NCBI GenBank assembly: GCA_019914945.1
Contig: CM034099.1
Span: forward strand, 16,332,704 to 16,396,703
DNA length: 64,000 nucleotides
Origin: Typha latifolia
Taxonomy: Eukaryota > Streptophyta > Magnoliopsida > Poales > Typhaceae
Direction of reading: 5' to 3'
Shown here: positions 1 through 12,229 of the stretch, in pieces
How the letters are laid out: each line of letters begins with the position of its first letter
Position numbering within the stretch: position 1 is the first letter of the stretch
The notes under the pieces: generated by a model
The model's input: the letters and a program-made list of their open reading frames with translations, nothing else
Told to the model about the DNA's origin: nothing
The model's database searches: none
Made by a program: the position numbers and the translations under genes

Positions 1-1903
1 CCTGTTTGCTTCTTCTTTTCAGTTTCTTAGCCTTGCATTTGCTTTCCTCATACTTCTGTTTATACTCCTATTTGTTTCCTCTGCAGGCAGTATCTTTTGT
101 AAGTGGTAGTACATTAAATCGTTATTGTCATGCATTTGATGTATCTCAGGAAAATACAACAAAAACAAACTATATCGTCGTCACTGCACAAACTTATGAA
201 TACTTTCTCTTTAATCTCTTAACTCCAACAAGCTTAGTTGTATTTATAGAGGCTTCTTTAGTGGATTGACATATATGGAGAAAATGAATCCATCGTGCTG
301 TATACTTATTCAGTTGGACAAACATTACATTTTAATCCTCATAAATATTACTTTCTTGGAGTTCCCTAGCTTCTGATTAACATAATGGCAACCTTAAATT
401 TAGTAATTTATTAGATGATAATCTGGTTAGTAGTATGATTGATCTGATTTATGGCAGTTGAAACAACATCAGAGTTCTCCTGAAAGGACTTGAGAAACTA
501 ATTACAAGGTAAGATTTATAGGATCAGAAGGCTAAGGAACATAAAGCTGATCGATGAAAAAATTTGGATTATTTTTTATGGTTACAGCAGAAATTCCAAG
601 GAGCATTGTATCCCATGCGCATCGTAACTCATAAATGGAAGCTAGATTAATTTCAAAATGATCCCAGCTGGTAATGAAAGTCAATAGCCTTAAATTCAGT
701 TTGAGGGTGAAAGTGAATCTTCAGTTACATCCTGCTTCTTTTCCCATTGTATCAAGATCCTTATCCATCTGATCAACAGACAGAAGAAGCTGGGTTGAGG
801 GGGCATTGTATCCTGTTACAAGTCCTAGTCATATGACAAGTTCTTTTAAATTTAATAGTTTCAACATTATCATGAGCAATGATGAAAGGTAGTAGTTAGT
901 AGGGAAGAAGCTTAAGTGAAATCCTCCTTATTTTAACATTTTATCATGCATGCTCCTTATCATCTTATTAAAAGTATTAGAGACACCCAAAAGTGGACAC
1001 CTTAAGAGTTAAATCCTTGTCCCTTTATCATTATCCCATATTAAGTAAAATAGACCAAAGAGGAAGTCCTCACCTATCTAATACTTTTTCAGCCTCGCCT
1101 GCAGTTGTGATGGATGTAAGTTTGGCATGTATCCAGGTTTTTAGTCTTTGAGACAGACATCTTCAAATGCCTTGTGATGTCCTTCAGCCATCTGATGACT
1201 CTAGCACTGACAACTGAGTCCATAAATACTGCCAAGCATGGAAGATAGACAAAATGGTTCCCATGCAAAAAGGGAAAAAGGAAAGCTTATGCAAAGTTGA
1301 ATAGATCCTTGTTGAAGATAAGCTCATCCTAATTTTGTCCCAAAGTTGACTTATCCAAACAATACATACTTGAACAACTAGTTTTGCTACTCCACAGAAC
1401 ATACTCTCGCTGAGCTAGACAGCACTTCTGAACAAGCTTGTTCTACCCTAAGTACTTTCGGGTAAATCGTATCAAAGTGTTAATTACTCAAGTATGATAG
1501 GTATAATTCATTCCTGACTGGAACCAACAGGAATCTAAACTTATAACAAAGCTTTCTATGGAAATGCTTGTGATTTCGCCATTACATTGATTTAGAAACA
1601 CTAAAATTAAAATATGATTGAGTATAGGTTGATCAAAACATTAGAGTTGATTTAGAAGTATCTATGCCATGACAATACTTTGTCGAAAAGACATATGTAG
1701 AGATTATGACAGATTGAAAGATGTATGATTTGACCTTGGTGTCTGCCTCTTTACTGAGCCTTCTTTCTTTTAAAACATGAACTGATGGAAATAATCTTCT
1801 AAAATTCTTGCTTAGAAAGTTGCTGTGTCTATATGGCTCCAAAAGCATCTAGAATTTTGAAATGTTTTCCCTTCTTTTAAGATCTATTATTGTTAATTTG
1901 TAG
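1..1903. other. Intron or upstream sequence of the APX-R gene
   Basis: No convincing exon was found here. The sequence is AT-rich and ends in a clean acceptor (TTGTAG at 1898-1903) before the first recognisable peroxidase exon. Family members begin with a plastid transit peptide. No Ser/Arg-rich coding stretch of that kind is visible, so the first exon probably lies left of the window and this is most likely intron. Confidence 0.55.
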
Positions 1904-4900
1904 GGATACATCATATGAAGAATCAGTTATTCGAAATGGTGTAAAGAATGTCATATCCAAGGCCAAGGCTGCTGGCATACTTCGTTTGGCTTTCCATGAC
2001 GCAGGAACGTTCGACATGGAGGATAATTCAGGTTCTTGTTTCACAGAGTATTATAAGAAGGTTTTAGTACGACACAAATTGTCTATATCAACTGAAATGA
2101 TAAATTTTGCTTGAGATTATTAGATCAACTTCTGCAATTTTGTGTAAATTATAATGATTCTCCTTGGTAATCTTTTGCAGGTGGTATGAATGGCTCTATA
2201 GTTTATGAACTTGACAGACCTGAAAATTCTGGTCTTAGTAAATCTGTAAAGGTACTTTGTCAGTTTCTTGCATTTGTTGGATCCTTCTGTTTTGTCTTAA
2301 CAAGAATTGTAATTATGAATTCCTAGCTATAAGACATTGATTATTTGTTAATGATGATGATGCCAACTACTAATTCTACTTATTTTGTCAATTTACAAAC
2401 TTGGTTTATCATTTAATAGGTATTAGAGAAAGCAAAGAGGGAAATTGACAACGTTCAGCAAGGTATGGTGTACACCATTAAAGGACAGGGTTCTTGGTTT
2501 TGGTCAATTTTGTCTCTTTTCTAATTGTTATGGATTTTAACTGCTAGTTTCTTGGGCCGACTTAATTGCTGTGGCTGGTGCTGAGGCAGTTTCACTATGT
2601 GGAGGGCCCACCATCCCAATTAGACTAGGCAGACATGATGCAAGGTGCAAGACTGCTTTTGTATTGTTGCTGTCTTAGAGATGCTATCTGTTAGCTTTAG
2701 TTGAGCTTTTGACTTTTCAATCCTGCTTCTTGACATGTTGGGATCTTTAAGTTTAGCAGATAACTGTTTACTTACTCTCTTCTCATAGATGACAAAACTT
2801 GCCTTGTAGAAATGCTGATCCTGAAGGAAAACTTCCCCAGGAATCACTGGATGCCTCTGGCTTAAAAATATGCTTTCAAAAGAAAGGCTTCTCGTGAGTT
2901 CCCCATTTTAACAACAGGCGTACCTGGTATTTCCATCAGTATATAATTAGTTGTTACATCTTGCAATGAATAATACTTGTTGATCTTATTTCTTGTATTT
3001 ATGGAGGAATTCATTTCCTTGAATTGTTCTCCAATGCCACTTTCTTGATATGCAGTTCCATAGCTCTTATGCAGTCCATGTTCCTTAATTCATTTCATGT
3101 GTGTTCTATTTGGTTACCCACCTCCTGCAGTCCCTAGAGCCTAGGGTACTCTTCCATTTCATGAAAAAGGTACATTTAATCAAGAATGGCCATGTTGGTT
3201 GGCACGACCCCGTGCCAAGCCGTGCCGGTCTCTCTGCCGATGCTGAGCTTCTTTTTTTTAAATTAAAAAAATCTATTACCTTCTCTCACACCAACTCTCT
3301 CTTATCAAACTCTCTTTTCTACTAACTGATGTGGCCATTAGTGACATATTACACAGGCACATGTAGAAAATTAGTTTTAAGTCAATTATTTTTATTATAC
3401 ATTTGTTATTTATGATGTTTAGAGTTATATTTACTTTTTCGCAATTGTTTAAGGTGTTACTTGTTTATTGTCATTTGTAGATCTATATATAGACCCATTC
3501 TATTTTCTTTTGAGGTTAATAAAGAAATAATTTTTTTTTAAATCTCCAGAGGTGTGAAACTCCCTTTCTTTTTTTTTTCTTTCTTTCTTTCACCATCATC
3601 AATCCTAGAATCCTAACGATCCAATTATTTTACATCACTAACTCTTTCTCTTATTAAACTCTCTCTCACTTTCTCTCTTTCTCCCAGTAACTCTCTCTTA
3701 TTAACTCTCCCTAAAAGAAAAAAAAAACTCTCATTCTCTCCCTGCCCCTCTCCCTCACCGACTACCACCTCTCTCCCTCTCCAATATTATTTTTTATTTT
3801 TTATTTTTCTCCACGTCTCTCTCTCTCCCTTCTCTCCTTCTCTTCCCCTCTCTCTTCTTCCCTCCCCCACTTACTGTCGTAACCCACAAACTCTCTCTGC
3901 CTCCCTCTCTTTCTCTCTCTCTCTCTCTCTTTCTCTCTTTCTCTCTTACCCATACCCGTCTCGAGCGGGATCAGTCGAAACTAGGATCCATGAGAAGAAT
4001 ACAAAAGGGGCTTTTTTTTAAAAAAATTGTTCAAATTGAGGAAGTTTGTAACTAATGGTGCTTACAAGAGAAAAGCACAATTAATCAACTCATGCATTGA
4101 TTTTGATTTTGCCTGTAATATGCTTCTGCTGTAGCTTAAAAATATTAATAATGTCTTCTTTTTTAATATTTATTACCAAATCCAAGACAAAAGATGTCTC
4201 AAGTTCTCAAATCTGTGTTCATTTATCTCATATGTTCTGGACAGCTGCAGTGAGGTCTGATTGTAACCTGTATAAATGATATGGAAAGCTTTCATTATAG
4301 TAGCTTAGTTTTGTCTTACAGAATTTCTTATTTGTGATTTTGGAAATTACATTTTAGTTCCTTCTCCCTAGTGTAGCTAATTAGATTTTTCTCTCCAGTG
4401 TTTCAGGATTCAGAGTATGGTTACCAATAAGTTAAGTTACAGGTTACCAGTTAAGACAAACTGGATCAGATTTAGCAATGTGTTCTACCGTAAGAGCTGA
4501 TAATTGCAGCTATATGGTCAACTACATAGAGGCTTTCCATGTGCTGACTGAACTGCAACTAGAAACTTATCTTTTGCTCTTGAAGAAATAGATTCTGTTG
4601 TATTAGCTTATCTGGTGGTGCTGGATTGTTCCAAAATGATTTTCCCAGCACTATTCCAAGATGAAGTTACTTCTTTCCTGGTCCCATAAATGAGATTTAA
4701 AAAAAAAGTATTAGTTCCATTAGAACTGTAGAGTACCATTATTACACAATAATAGAAAGATATATTGTGTTAACCATCTAGAGAGGGGAAAGAACAAGAG
4801 CAATCATATGATTATATGTCCCAAAAGATACATAACGTCAACTTACTGAATATATATTTCGCATTGCTAGCAAATTTTGACTATCCATATTATTCAGGGC

Positions 4901-5625
4901 ACAGGAGTTGGTTGTATTATCGGGAGCACACACAATTGGTGGTAAAGGTTTTGGAAGCCCCACTACTTTTGACAATGCCTACTTCAAAATACTTCTTGAC
5001 AAACCATGGACCTCTTCAGGTGAGCGGTTGAACTACATGTTTTTGTTGTTTTCATCGGTCTCTACTGTAAAGCTTACTGCATTCTGATAATCCATATGTT
5101 GGATATGATATAGTTGCTTGAAACACAGTAATTGTTATTTTGGTGTTTGGATCCATGCACATTATCACTATCTAGTTTCTAGTATAGGAGAATGAGTGCA
5201 CTAATTGCATGAACTATGACTGTATTCAAAAAATTTGTTGTAATTAGTCCTTTACCTTTTAGTTTAGTCTTTTCTTTTATATTTCACTCTTATGGTATCA
5301 CTGGTGACTCATTCGAAGTTTTCTGAGAGCTAACATAATTTTCCATTGTTTTCCACAAAGCTGGCATGTCAAGCATGATAGGGCTGCCATCAGACCGGGC
5401 ACTTATCGAAGATGATGAGTGTTTAAGGTTTTTCTGCACATCACCAGCTTTCTTTTGTTTTATCTATTTACAGAGATAGATAAGAAGTAACTGATGTAAG
5501 GGATACTCATAATTTGCAGGTGGATCAAAATATATGCAGGTGACCAAGTCAAATTTTATGATGACTTTATGACTGCCTACATTAAACTCGTAAACTCCGG
5601 TGCTTCATGGGAACAACTTAGGTAA
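1904..5625 (+). CDS. APX6: Ascorbate peroxidase-related protein (APX-R / APX6 type), 5' end missing
   Basis: Class I-type haem peroxidase fragment of 238 residues. Exons: 1904-2031, 2181-2251, 2420-2462, 2548-2644, 2810-2893, 4898-5019, 5361-5427, 5520-5625 (TAA). All junctions are GT-AG and keep the frame. The distal region reads [11 protein letters not shown], with Arg and His kept but Phe where classical APX has Trp. The proximal His is in LSGAHTIG. The Trp and Arg that classical APX uses near the haem and for ascorbate binding are not found at the matching place ([14 protein letters not shown]). These substitutions, plus the C-terminal GLPSDRAL...DDECLRW block, match the plant APX-R (At4g32320, called APX6) family rather than true APX. 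From family knowledge it is a plastid- or cytosol-located peroxidase with a debated substrate. The transit peptide exon is outside the window. Intron 5 is about 2 kb and contains a repeat-like insertion. Confidence 0.87.
3186..3990. repeat. CT-rich, insertion-like block inside the APX-R intron
   Basis: An island unlike the surrounding AT-rich intron. It opens with a GC-rich phrase built on GCACGACCCCGTGCC, runs through a long pyrimidine tract with a perfect (CT)n near 3909-3933, and closes with CCGTCTCGAGCGGGATC. The contrast with both flanks suggests an inserted repeat element, but no convincing target duplication was found. It lies between exons ending 2893 and starting 4898. Confidence 0.4.
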
Positions 5626-6027
5626 AGAGTTTGTTATGATAAACCTATCTCCATAGCAAGAGCATGTTTTATTCTGTTTCTCTATTGTTATCGTCATAAC
5701 AAGAGCACTTTGTTATGTATAGGTCCACATGAGGTTACTGTTGAATTGGATCAGTTATCTTCTTATCCTAGTTGATTTGTCGTCTGTTACAACTGTCAAT
5801 AAATAAGGATAGAGGACCAATTTCTCTTCACTTGATGTGCCTGTTGAGAAACATGTAGCCACTTTGTTATAAGCAATGAATTTGGATAGCATATCTATAC
5901 TAGTCGTTTTCATATCTTCTTGTTGATGTTAGATTAAGTAGCACTAACTATATTTATCTGACACATTTATTATAGGTATAATTGTGTATCACAATATTCC
6001 TGACAAGTAAGCATTGTAGAGTTTTGT

Positions 6028-6190
6028 TTTATTTTTTATGACAAAGAGTGTTTGGTGGGATTCGAAATTAAGAGAGTGACCTGCTATGATACCATTGGAG
6101 AAAAACTTTTTTATTTTTTATGACAAGGAGGTTTTGGTGGGATTCGAAATTAAGAGAGTGATCTGCTATGATACCATGGAGAAAAACTTT
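6028..6190. repeat. Tandem duplication, period 82 bp
   Basis: Two adjacent near-identical units share TGACAA, GGTGGGATTCGAAATTAAGA and CTGCTATGATACCAT. The ATGACA anchors sit at 6038 and 6120. The second copy differs by a few substitutions and a 1-bp deletion (CCATTGG against CCATGG). It lies in the 3' flank of the APX-R gene. Confidence 0.85.
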
Positions 6191-7868
6191 TTAGTTACAA
6201 GAGAGTGGAGAATGGTTGATTTGAACTTGTGTCTAGTATCCAATGTATGTGCCATAGTCAAGAATGTCCTGCAGCTAACCTTGACAGCTTTACGTTTTTT
6301 CTTTTTTCTTTTTCTTTTTTTTTTTATAAATACAGGTAACCTTGACTATTGCCAATATTAAGATGAAGTGCTGGTAAAACGATGCATGATTTCATAAGTG
6401 CAGTTACAAGTGAAGGGAGCTTGGAAATAGAAACAACTTTCCAGAAGTATATGTCAAAAGAGCATATGGGAAAGGAAGTTGAAAGAACTCCAAATGCCAA
6501 CGATTGCTTCACCACAACCCTTACTAACATCTCTCATCCAAATTCGCAATGGGAAGGCAAACATGGGATCTTTTAGCAATCAAATTGTATGAATGGAGAT
6601 GCTGATATTAGGGTTTTATGATTTTACAGTAAAATTCACATGCAGAATGCATTTTGATAGTGCATTTCTCATATTTTCTATGATCATCAACGACTCCAGA
6701 AAACAAAAGTGTTCACCAGCAAACCCTATTAAGATAGAACTATTTATTATATGGTGTGTCAAATGTTGTTTAATTTATATTAACATTTTATAAATTTTTA
6801 AGGTTCTTATTTGGAGTTTCACCTGGAGGCTGGAGGCCTTGCTTAGGAGTAGCCACAGTAGATTCCAATAAAGCTCTCCATTCAACTTTAAAGATCCAAT
6901 CAAATTTATATCAAAACAATAAAAAGATCCAATCAACCACAAAATTAGGAATTATAAAGCCTTGATGATGAGAAATTTGAATTTGAACGTACCAACTTTT
7001 AAAGTAGCATAAAATTTAGTCCTCTCTTTAATTCATTCTAGTGGGAATCTAATATATGCTCTCTTTTTTTCTTTACCTGTGTATCATTAAAGGTACTCCC
7101 AGTGAGCTATAATTCTCCTCACATATATCCAGTTAGATGGCAAACCCATTCAATTGTTCATATGTCGTTTACATGGACAACAAGTAGAGAGAATAAACAA
7201 AGCACCAGAAAATTTCAAATCATTCTTCCAGCAAAAACAAAACATAGAAAGGAGGTATAATCAAACAGTCTCCCAAATAAGAACAACCCATAAGAACATT
7301 CTCAAAAAGAGAACCACCTATAAGAAGAAACAGTACTTATTTATAAAGAAGGTTGCAAAGATTACAGTCAGCCAGCAGCCTGCAAAAGAGGGGGGCTAAA
7401 GGAGGGGAAAAAAAAAGGCAAACCAACTAAGGTTGTCCTGCCGGGCATGCTCAAGAATGTGCTGCCATAACCCACCCCAAGCCCCCATGAATCCCAGGCA
7501 TCCAGATACAAACTGCCAAAAGCAAACCAACCATACAACAAGACCCACACAGACCCACTGACTCCTACAAACATTAAAAGTAAATAGAAACCAATAGAAA
7601 CCACTCAAGATATGGATAGGAGACAACCAGGACAAGGTGTAAAAGTAGTGTAATCACAAGGACCAATGCCAAGATGAGAGGAAAGCAAGCTTAGCCAAAT
7701 TCAATGGCAAGCCAAACACCTCAAACAGATCCTCCCAAAGTCCCATGCAAGGGAGAGATCTGCCAAAAAGAGAATTAGAAATTGGCCATTGGAGCTTGGA
7801 AAACTAGGCTCTCAGTTATGCCAAGAGCCAAAAACCAAGTCATATGTACTGTAACAATCTTCTTCTCC
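6191..7868. other. Intergenic spacer and 3' UTR of the EBF gene
   Basis: The convergent APX-R (+) and EBF (-) genes end here. No conserved coding stretch is visible. The part next to 7868 should be the EBF 3' UTR. Read on the minus strand it contains uridine-rich runs, including a run of nine T at 7410-7418. Arabidopsis EBF1/2 3' UTRs carry poly-U motifs used by EIN2 for translational repression. Whether these runs do so here is inference only. Confidence 0.5.
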
Positions 7869-9802
7869 TCAGGAGAGGATATCACACCACCAGAGCTTCT
7901 CCTCCAGCAATCCTATGTCTTGTGCACTGATGAGGTTGCAGAACTGAAGGTTGAGCCCCTCCAAGGATCTTCCCATGTTGCCCAACAGTGGCAAACTCTT
8001 CTGGGTCACCTTGCAACAACCTGCAAGAGAAAGGATGCGAAGGAGGCTAAGCTGCCTCGCAGAGACCAAGATCGCGACACCGTAGTCGGTGATGGTGCTT
8101 CTCGACATGTCGAGTTCCTCAAGCACACAACAACGATCTGAGATTTCCAAGACGCTGTTATCTGTAACATTCGTACAGCCATCGAGATTAAGTAACTTCA
8201 GAGTAGCTCCATGTTTCTCGACCAGAGTAGCGATGGTCGTATCCGTGAGATTAATGCAGCCGCTGAGGTTGACTTCCACGAGCCCCGCCGCAGAATTCCC
8301 GATCAGAGGAAGAAGCCCGTCGTCGGAGAGACTAATAAAACCACTCAGGTCAATGGCCTCTAATTGAGGACACAGCTTGCCGACCAGAGCTAAGCTGTCG
8401 TTAGTAAAACCTGGGCAAGAACAAATCTTGAGCGATCGAAGAGACTTGCAAGAGGGGAGTTGAGTTGCAGGATGATTTCCTGTGTCCTTGATGCCCAAGC
8501 ATTTCACCAGTGATAGCTTCTTGATCTCTGTAACAACGAGGACGGCGAGAACGCCGATAAGAGTGACTCGGTCGCATTCTTCCAGTTGAAGAGACTCGAG
8601 TTCCGTCGCTTCTCCGGCGAAAGCTCTCATACCAGCATCCGTTATATAACAACACCTTCGTAGGCGAAGGTGCTTCAAGCTCGGGCAGCACTTGGCGATC
8701 GATCCGAGGGCCAAATCCGTAACCCCGCCGCAAGAATTGATCGCCAAAGACTTGAGCTTTCGCAACCGGAGGGCGTTCGCCATGACCCAGAAGCCCCTCT
8801 CGCCGACGTTCTCGAGGCGGCTAAGGGTTAGGTCGACGACGGCGTTGCCGTAGTAGCCGATGAAGCCGAGAGAAGCGTCGCCGATGGGCAGGCCTTGGAG
8901 AGTGATCCTGGCCAAGGTGGAAGACGAAGAGGAAACGAGACCGGCGATTCCTTGGTCACCGACGAGAGGGCAATCCTTGATGGTTAAAGATCTCAACTTT
9001 GGGCAATGACGACCTATGGCTTGCAAACCTTCGTTTCCCACATTAGCACACGACTCAATCGTCAGCGACGTCAAGTTAAGGCAATTCTGCGCGATGGCGA
9101 TCAAGCCCTCGTCGGAGATCAGGGGGCATTGGCTGAGATCAAGCTTCTCCAACATCGGGCATCCCTTGGCGATCTCCGACAAGCCGGCATCCGTGACCAA
9201 CGGAACGCTCCAAACCGAGAGAACCCGAAGGGAGGGACAACCACTGGCGACGGCAGCGAGTCCGCAATCCGTGACGCCGCGTCTCAGGTTACTCCCCTCG
9301 ACCGAAAGCTTGCGCAGACCGCCGCGAGTAGCGATAGCCATGGCGGCGAGGCTAACATCGGTAGCCACCTCACCTTCAAAATCCCGGGTAAGAAATCCAT
9401 CGCTCTCGACTTGCTCCTCTCCACCCTCTTCATCTTTAACGATGTCGGAAGAACGGATGGTAGTCAGAACCGCAAGCCACCGCTTGGACACGCAAGCGGA
9501 GGCGCTGCGCTCGCGGCTTCCGGGGAGACGTCGAAGGATTTCAAAAAGGATCTCGTTTGGAAGAGAATCAAAACAAGAAGGCTTCTCCTCCTCCTCCTCC
9601 TCCTCCTCTGCAAAGAGGGCGAAGCGAGGTCTCTTGTGAGCCGGGTGGTAGAATCCACGGAGCTTGGGAGCGTCAAGGAAGAAGGGAAGAACATCATTTC
9701 CTGAGGAAAAAAAAAACACGATTTTTAGAACGTCAGTATTACACACACACATAATAAAAAGAATCTAATTTCTTTACCTCCATAGTTGAGGAGAGCCGCC
9801 AT
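7869..9802 (-). CDS. EBF1: EIN3-binding F-box protein (EBF1/EBF2 type)
   Basis: Two exons: 9778-9802 (25 nt) and 7869-9700, giving 618 residues. The short first exon encodes MAALLNYGG and splices in frame; this matches the conserved EBF start, so the in-frame ATG inside the intron is not used. An acidic run of eight Glu, from a GAG/GAA microsatellite at about 9585-9608, precedes the F-box (LPNEILFEILRRLPG, about residues 55-95). The rest is a chain of Cys-containing leucine-rich repeats (pattern CPxLxxLxLxxCxxITDxGL) ending in LWWCDILS. Family role: substrate receptor of an SCF E3 ligase that degrades EIN3/EIL factors in the nucleus, damping ethylene signalling. The segment between start and F-box looks shorter than in Arabidopsis EBF1. 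EBF1 and EBF2 cannot be told apart here, so the symbol is by type only. Confidence 0.93.
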
Positions 9803-10030
9803 GAGTGTTAGTTAACTCAGAAGGAAACACCAGCAGCGACGACAAAGACGAAGGTGGTTGTGAAGGAGCACAGAGGAGATGGGATGGATAGATAGATAGA
9901 TAATAGATATAGTAAGGAAGGATTCATTATGGGATATAATGTAATGATGATATGGGGAGGTATATAAGTAGTACTTTTGTTGTGGGGACCACGAGGACCA
10001 GTACAAGTACCCATCCGCACCCACGTGATC
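9803..10030 (-). promoter_or_regulatory. Promoter and 5' UTR of the EBF gene
   Basis: Upstream on the minus strand there is a GATA-type short repeat (about 9886-9905, in the leader) and a TATA-like TATATA at 9961-9966, about 160 bp before the ATG. A G-box core CACGTG lies at 10022-10027. The region from 10030 to 10130 is C-rich on the plus strand. Placement of the TSS near 9930 is inferred from the TATA position. Confidence 0.5.
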
Positions 10031-12229
10031 GTTTCTCCTTGTTTGGCCAGGTGCATTGCATTTGCCCCCACACCCCACACCCCCCCACCTCCCCCCTTCC
10101 CCTCTGCCGGATTCTCTTTCTTTCCCTTTCATTTTCCACCCTAATAATATTATTAGAGAATTCACGACTCGGCTTTTTTACCTTTCAAATTTTCGAATAG
10201 TACCCCATATGCCCTAATAAGTACCACAACTGTATACAATTTTATGTATACATTTCTACGAACCATTGCTGATGAGATTGGTCCAGACTAGCTCCAAATG
10301 AATTGGAAGGAGAACAGTGATCGAAACCGACGCATAAAGTCTATCATCCTGTCCTTAGTGCTGTGGAAATAGCATAAAAGTGTGGTGGTGGTCTGGTGGA
10401 TGGGTTAATATGGGTTGCATACCGCACTGCCGGCCTCCGAGGACAAAAATCCAGGTGAATTGAAGAGCTCCTCTCCTGCCTTTCGGGTACCTCCAGCTTT
10501 TTAAATTCCTCATACGTTGAGCGTGAGTGTTTGGCGAATCAGGATAATTGTAGAGATAAAGTAAATTTTTTTAAAAAAAATATTTATAGAGAAAGATAAC
10601 CGAGTGACTAACTGGGCAGCCCGCGAATACTAAGTATATTTGTATCCCAGGATTGTGTTTTAGAGTCTACAAATTGTTCTCTTCCCCCCCACCCCACCCC
10701 CACTAACGAAGGCAGAAGTGTTACCTCTTTAATCCAACATTGGCTCACTTTGTCCTTCCTCTTTTCCTCTCACGTCCATACATACGGCTAAGGAAAAGGG
10801 GCCAAACTCAAAAGTGGAGGTTGGAGTAAGGAGTGGTACTCCGTGTGACTACGTGGTGGAAACTGGAACCAGGAGTTTTATCTTCTGTTCTTCGTTCAAA
10901 CAGAGACAATTTTGATCAATGTGGGCCATCAAATAGTCTACACCAATTCCTTTTTGTTGTTTGTTTTATTCCAGTGGCTGTTATTGAACTAAGGATGAAC
11001 AGTTCCAGACGTGATGGAAATTGGAATACTATTGTGTGGCTACGCAGTAGTAATAATTAAACATAAATAATAGATTGATGCTAATAAGAGCGGTGACAAT
11101 GAGAGGAGAAAAAAGTTAATGTTTATCTTTACATGGCCAACTCACATGAGAAAAGCTCTTATTTTGACTAACTTCTCTTTTAACAAATATAAACTAAGAG
11201 AGACATTTTTGGGTCTTTATAGTGTCCTTGTTCAACGTTCCCAATGAATTGGATATCCCAATCGTGGCAAATATTTAATTAGCTATTTAGTTTAAATACT
11301 AAGTACCACTGTTTTCTTAATGATAAAAATATTTAATTACCTATGTGTGGTATCATATAAAGGGATTAAAGAGTATGGTCACTATATATAGTTATGTTTG
11401 AAGTGTATAGATGAAAGTTATAATTAAAGTTTAAAGACCACCATACTTTTTACTACTTACAAGTTTTTTTTAGTGTAAGCTTAATTTGATTAAAAATAGG
11501 GATAGTTGTTTATTTTTTTCCCTCTCATTACTATTTTCACTATCAATAAAGTAGAGAACAATAAAGACTATTTTTTTTTTATTAAAGGGGGGAAATAGAC
11601 ATAAATAGAAAGATAGAACAAAAAAATACTTTGCACTACTGTAGTAAGTTAAGTTAAGAAAAAAAAAGTTATATTTAGTAGGTAAGAAAATTACTTCTTT
11701 AATTTATTTTAACAATCAAATATCAAAAGTAATATTTTTTTTAAAAAAAAAAGTGAATAATTTAGTCTCCCACTTTCTAACAATTAATGGCAGTGAAACC
11801 AAATAGTCTTTGTTCATTAAGAAATATTCAATATATATATATATATATATGCATATATACTATTCTATTAAGGAACAAAGAAAAAGAATATTCAGGTCCC
11901 CTGGCCTGAAATCCTATTCCAGTATCCTGCATGTATGTGGGTGGGTGCTGCTATTAATTTAGTCAATGCATTGGATTTTCTAGAATCCCTTGTCTGCTTG
12001 TGTGTGTATATCCCTTCAAATATTTAATTGTGCATAAAATATATTTAAAACACTTGCTTTTTGTGTGATTACTCAGTAAAGCTGATCAACAATTAAATTT
12101 AATCAATTTGATAAAGTAAAGATAAAAAGTAGAACCTATATTACAATCAAAATTGAGGGGTGGATTATGCACTGCTTACAAATATAGTTTTTGAAAGCAT
12201 AATTGACTTAGAACTTGGGCAATGATGTT
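10031..12229. other. AT-rich intergenic spacer
   Basis: No gene recognised. The sequence contains poly-A/T runs and an (AT)n tract at about 11832-11850. Short open frames around 10833-11060 show no family resemblance. Confidence 0.6.

Noticed and set aside
6..269. Hydrophobic open frame of 87 codons near the left edge, considered as the transit peptide of the peroxidase.
   Set aside because: It lacks the Ser/Arg-rich, acidic-poor character of a plastid transit peptide, has no donor that joins the 1904 exon in phase with a family-like sequence, and ends in an ordinary stop.
9006..9704. Long open frame on the plus strand opposite the EBF gene (232 codons).
   Set aside because: It mirrors the GC-rich leucine-rich-repeat coding exon on the other strand and resembles no protein family.
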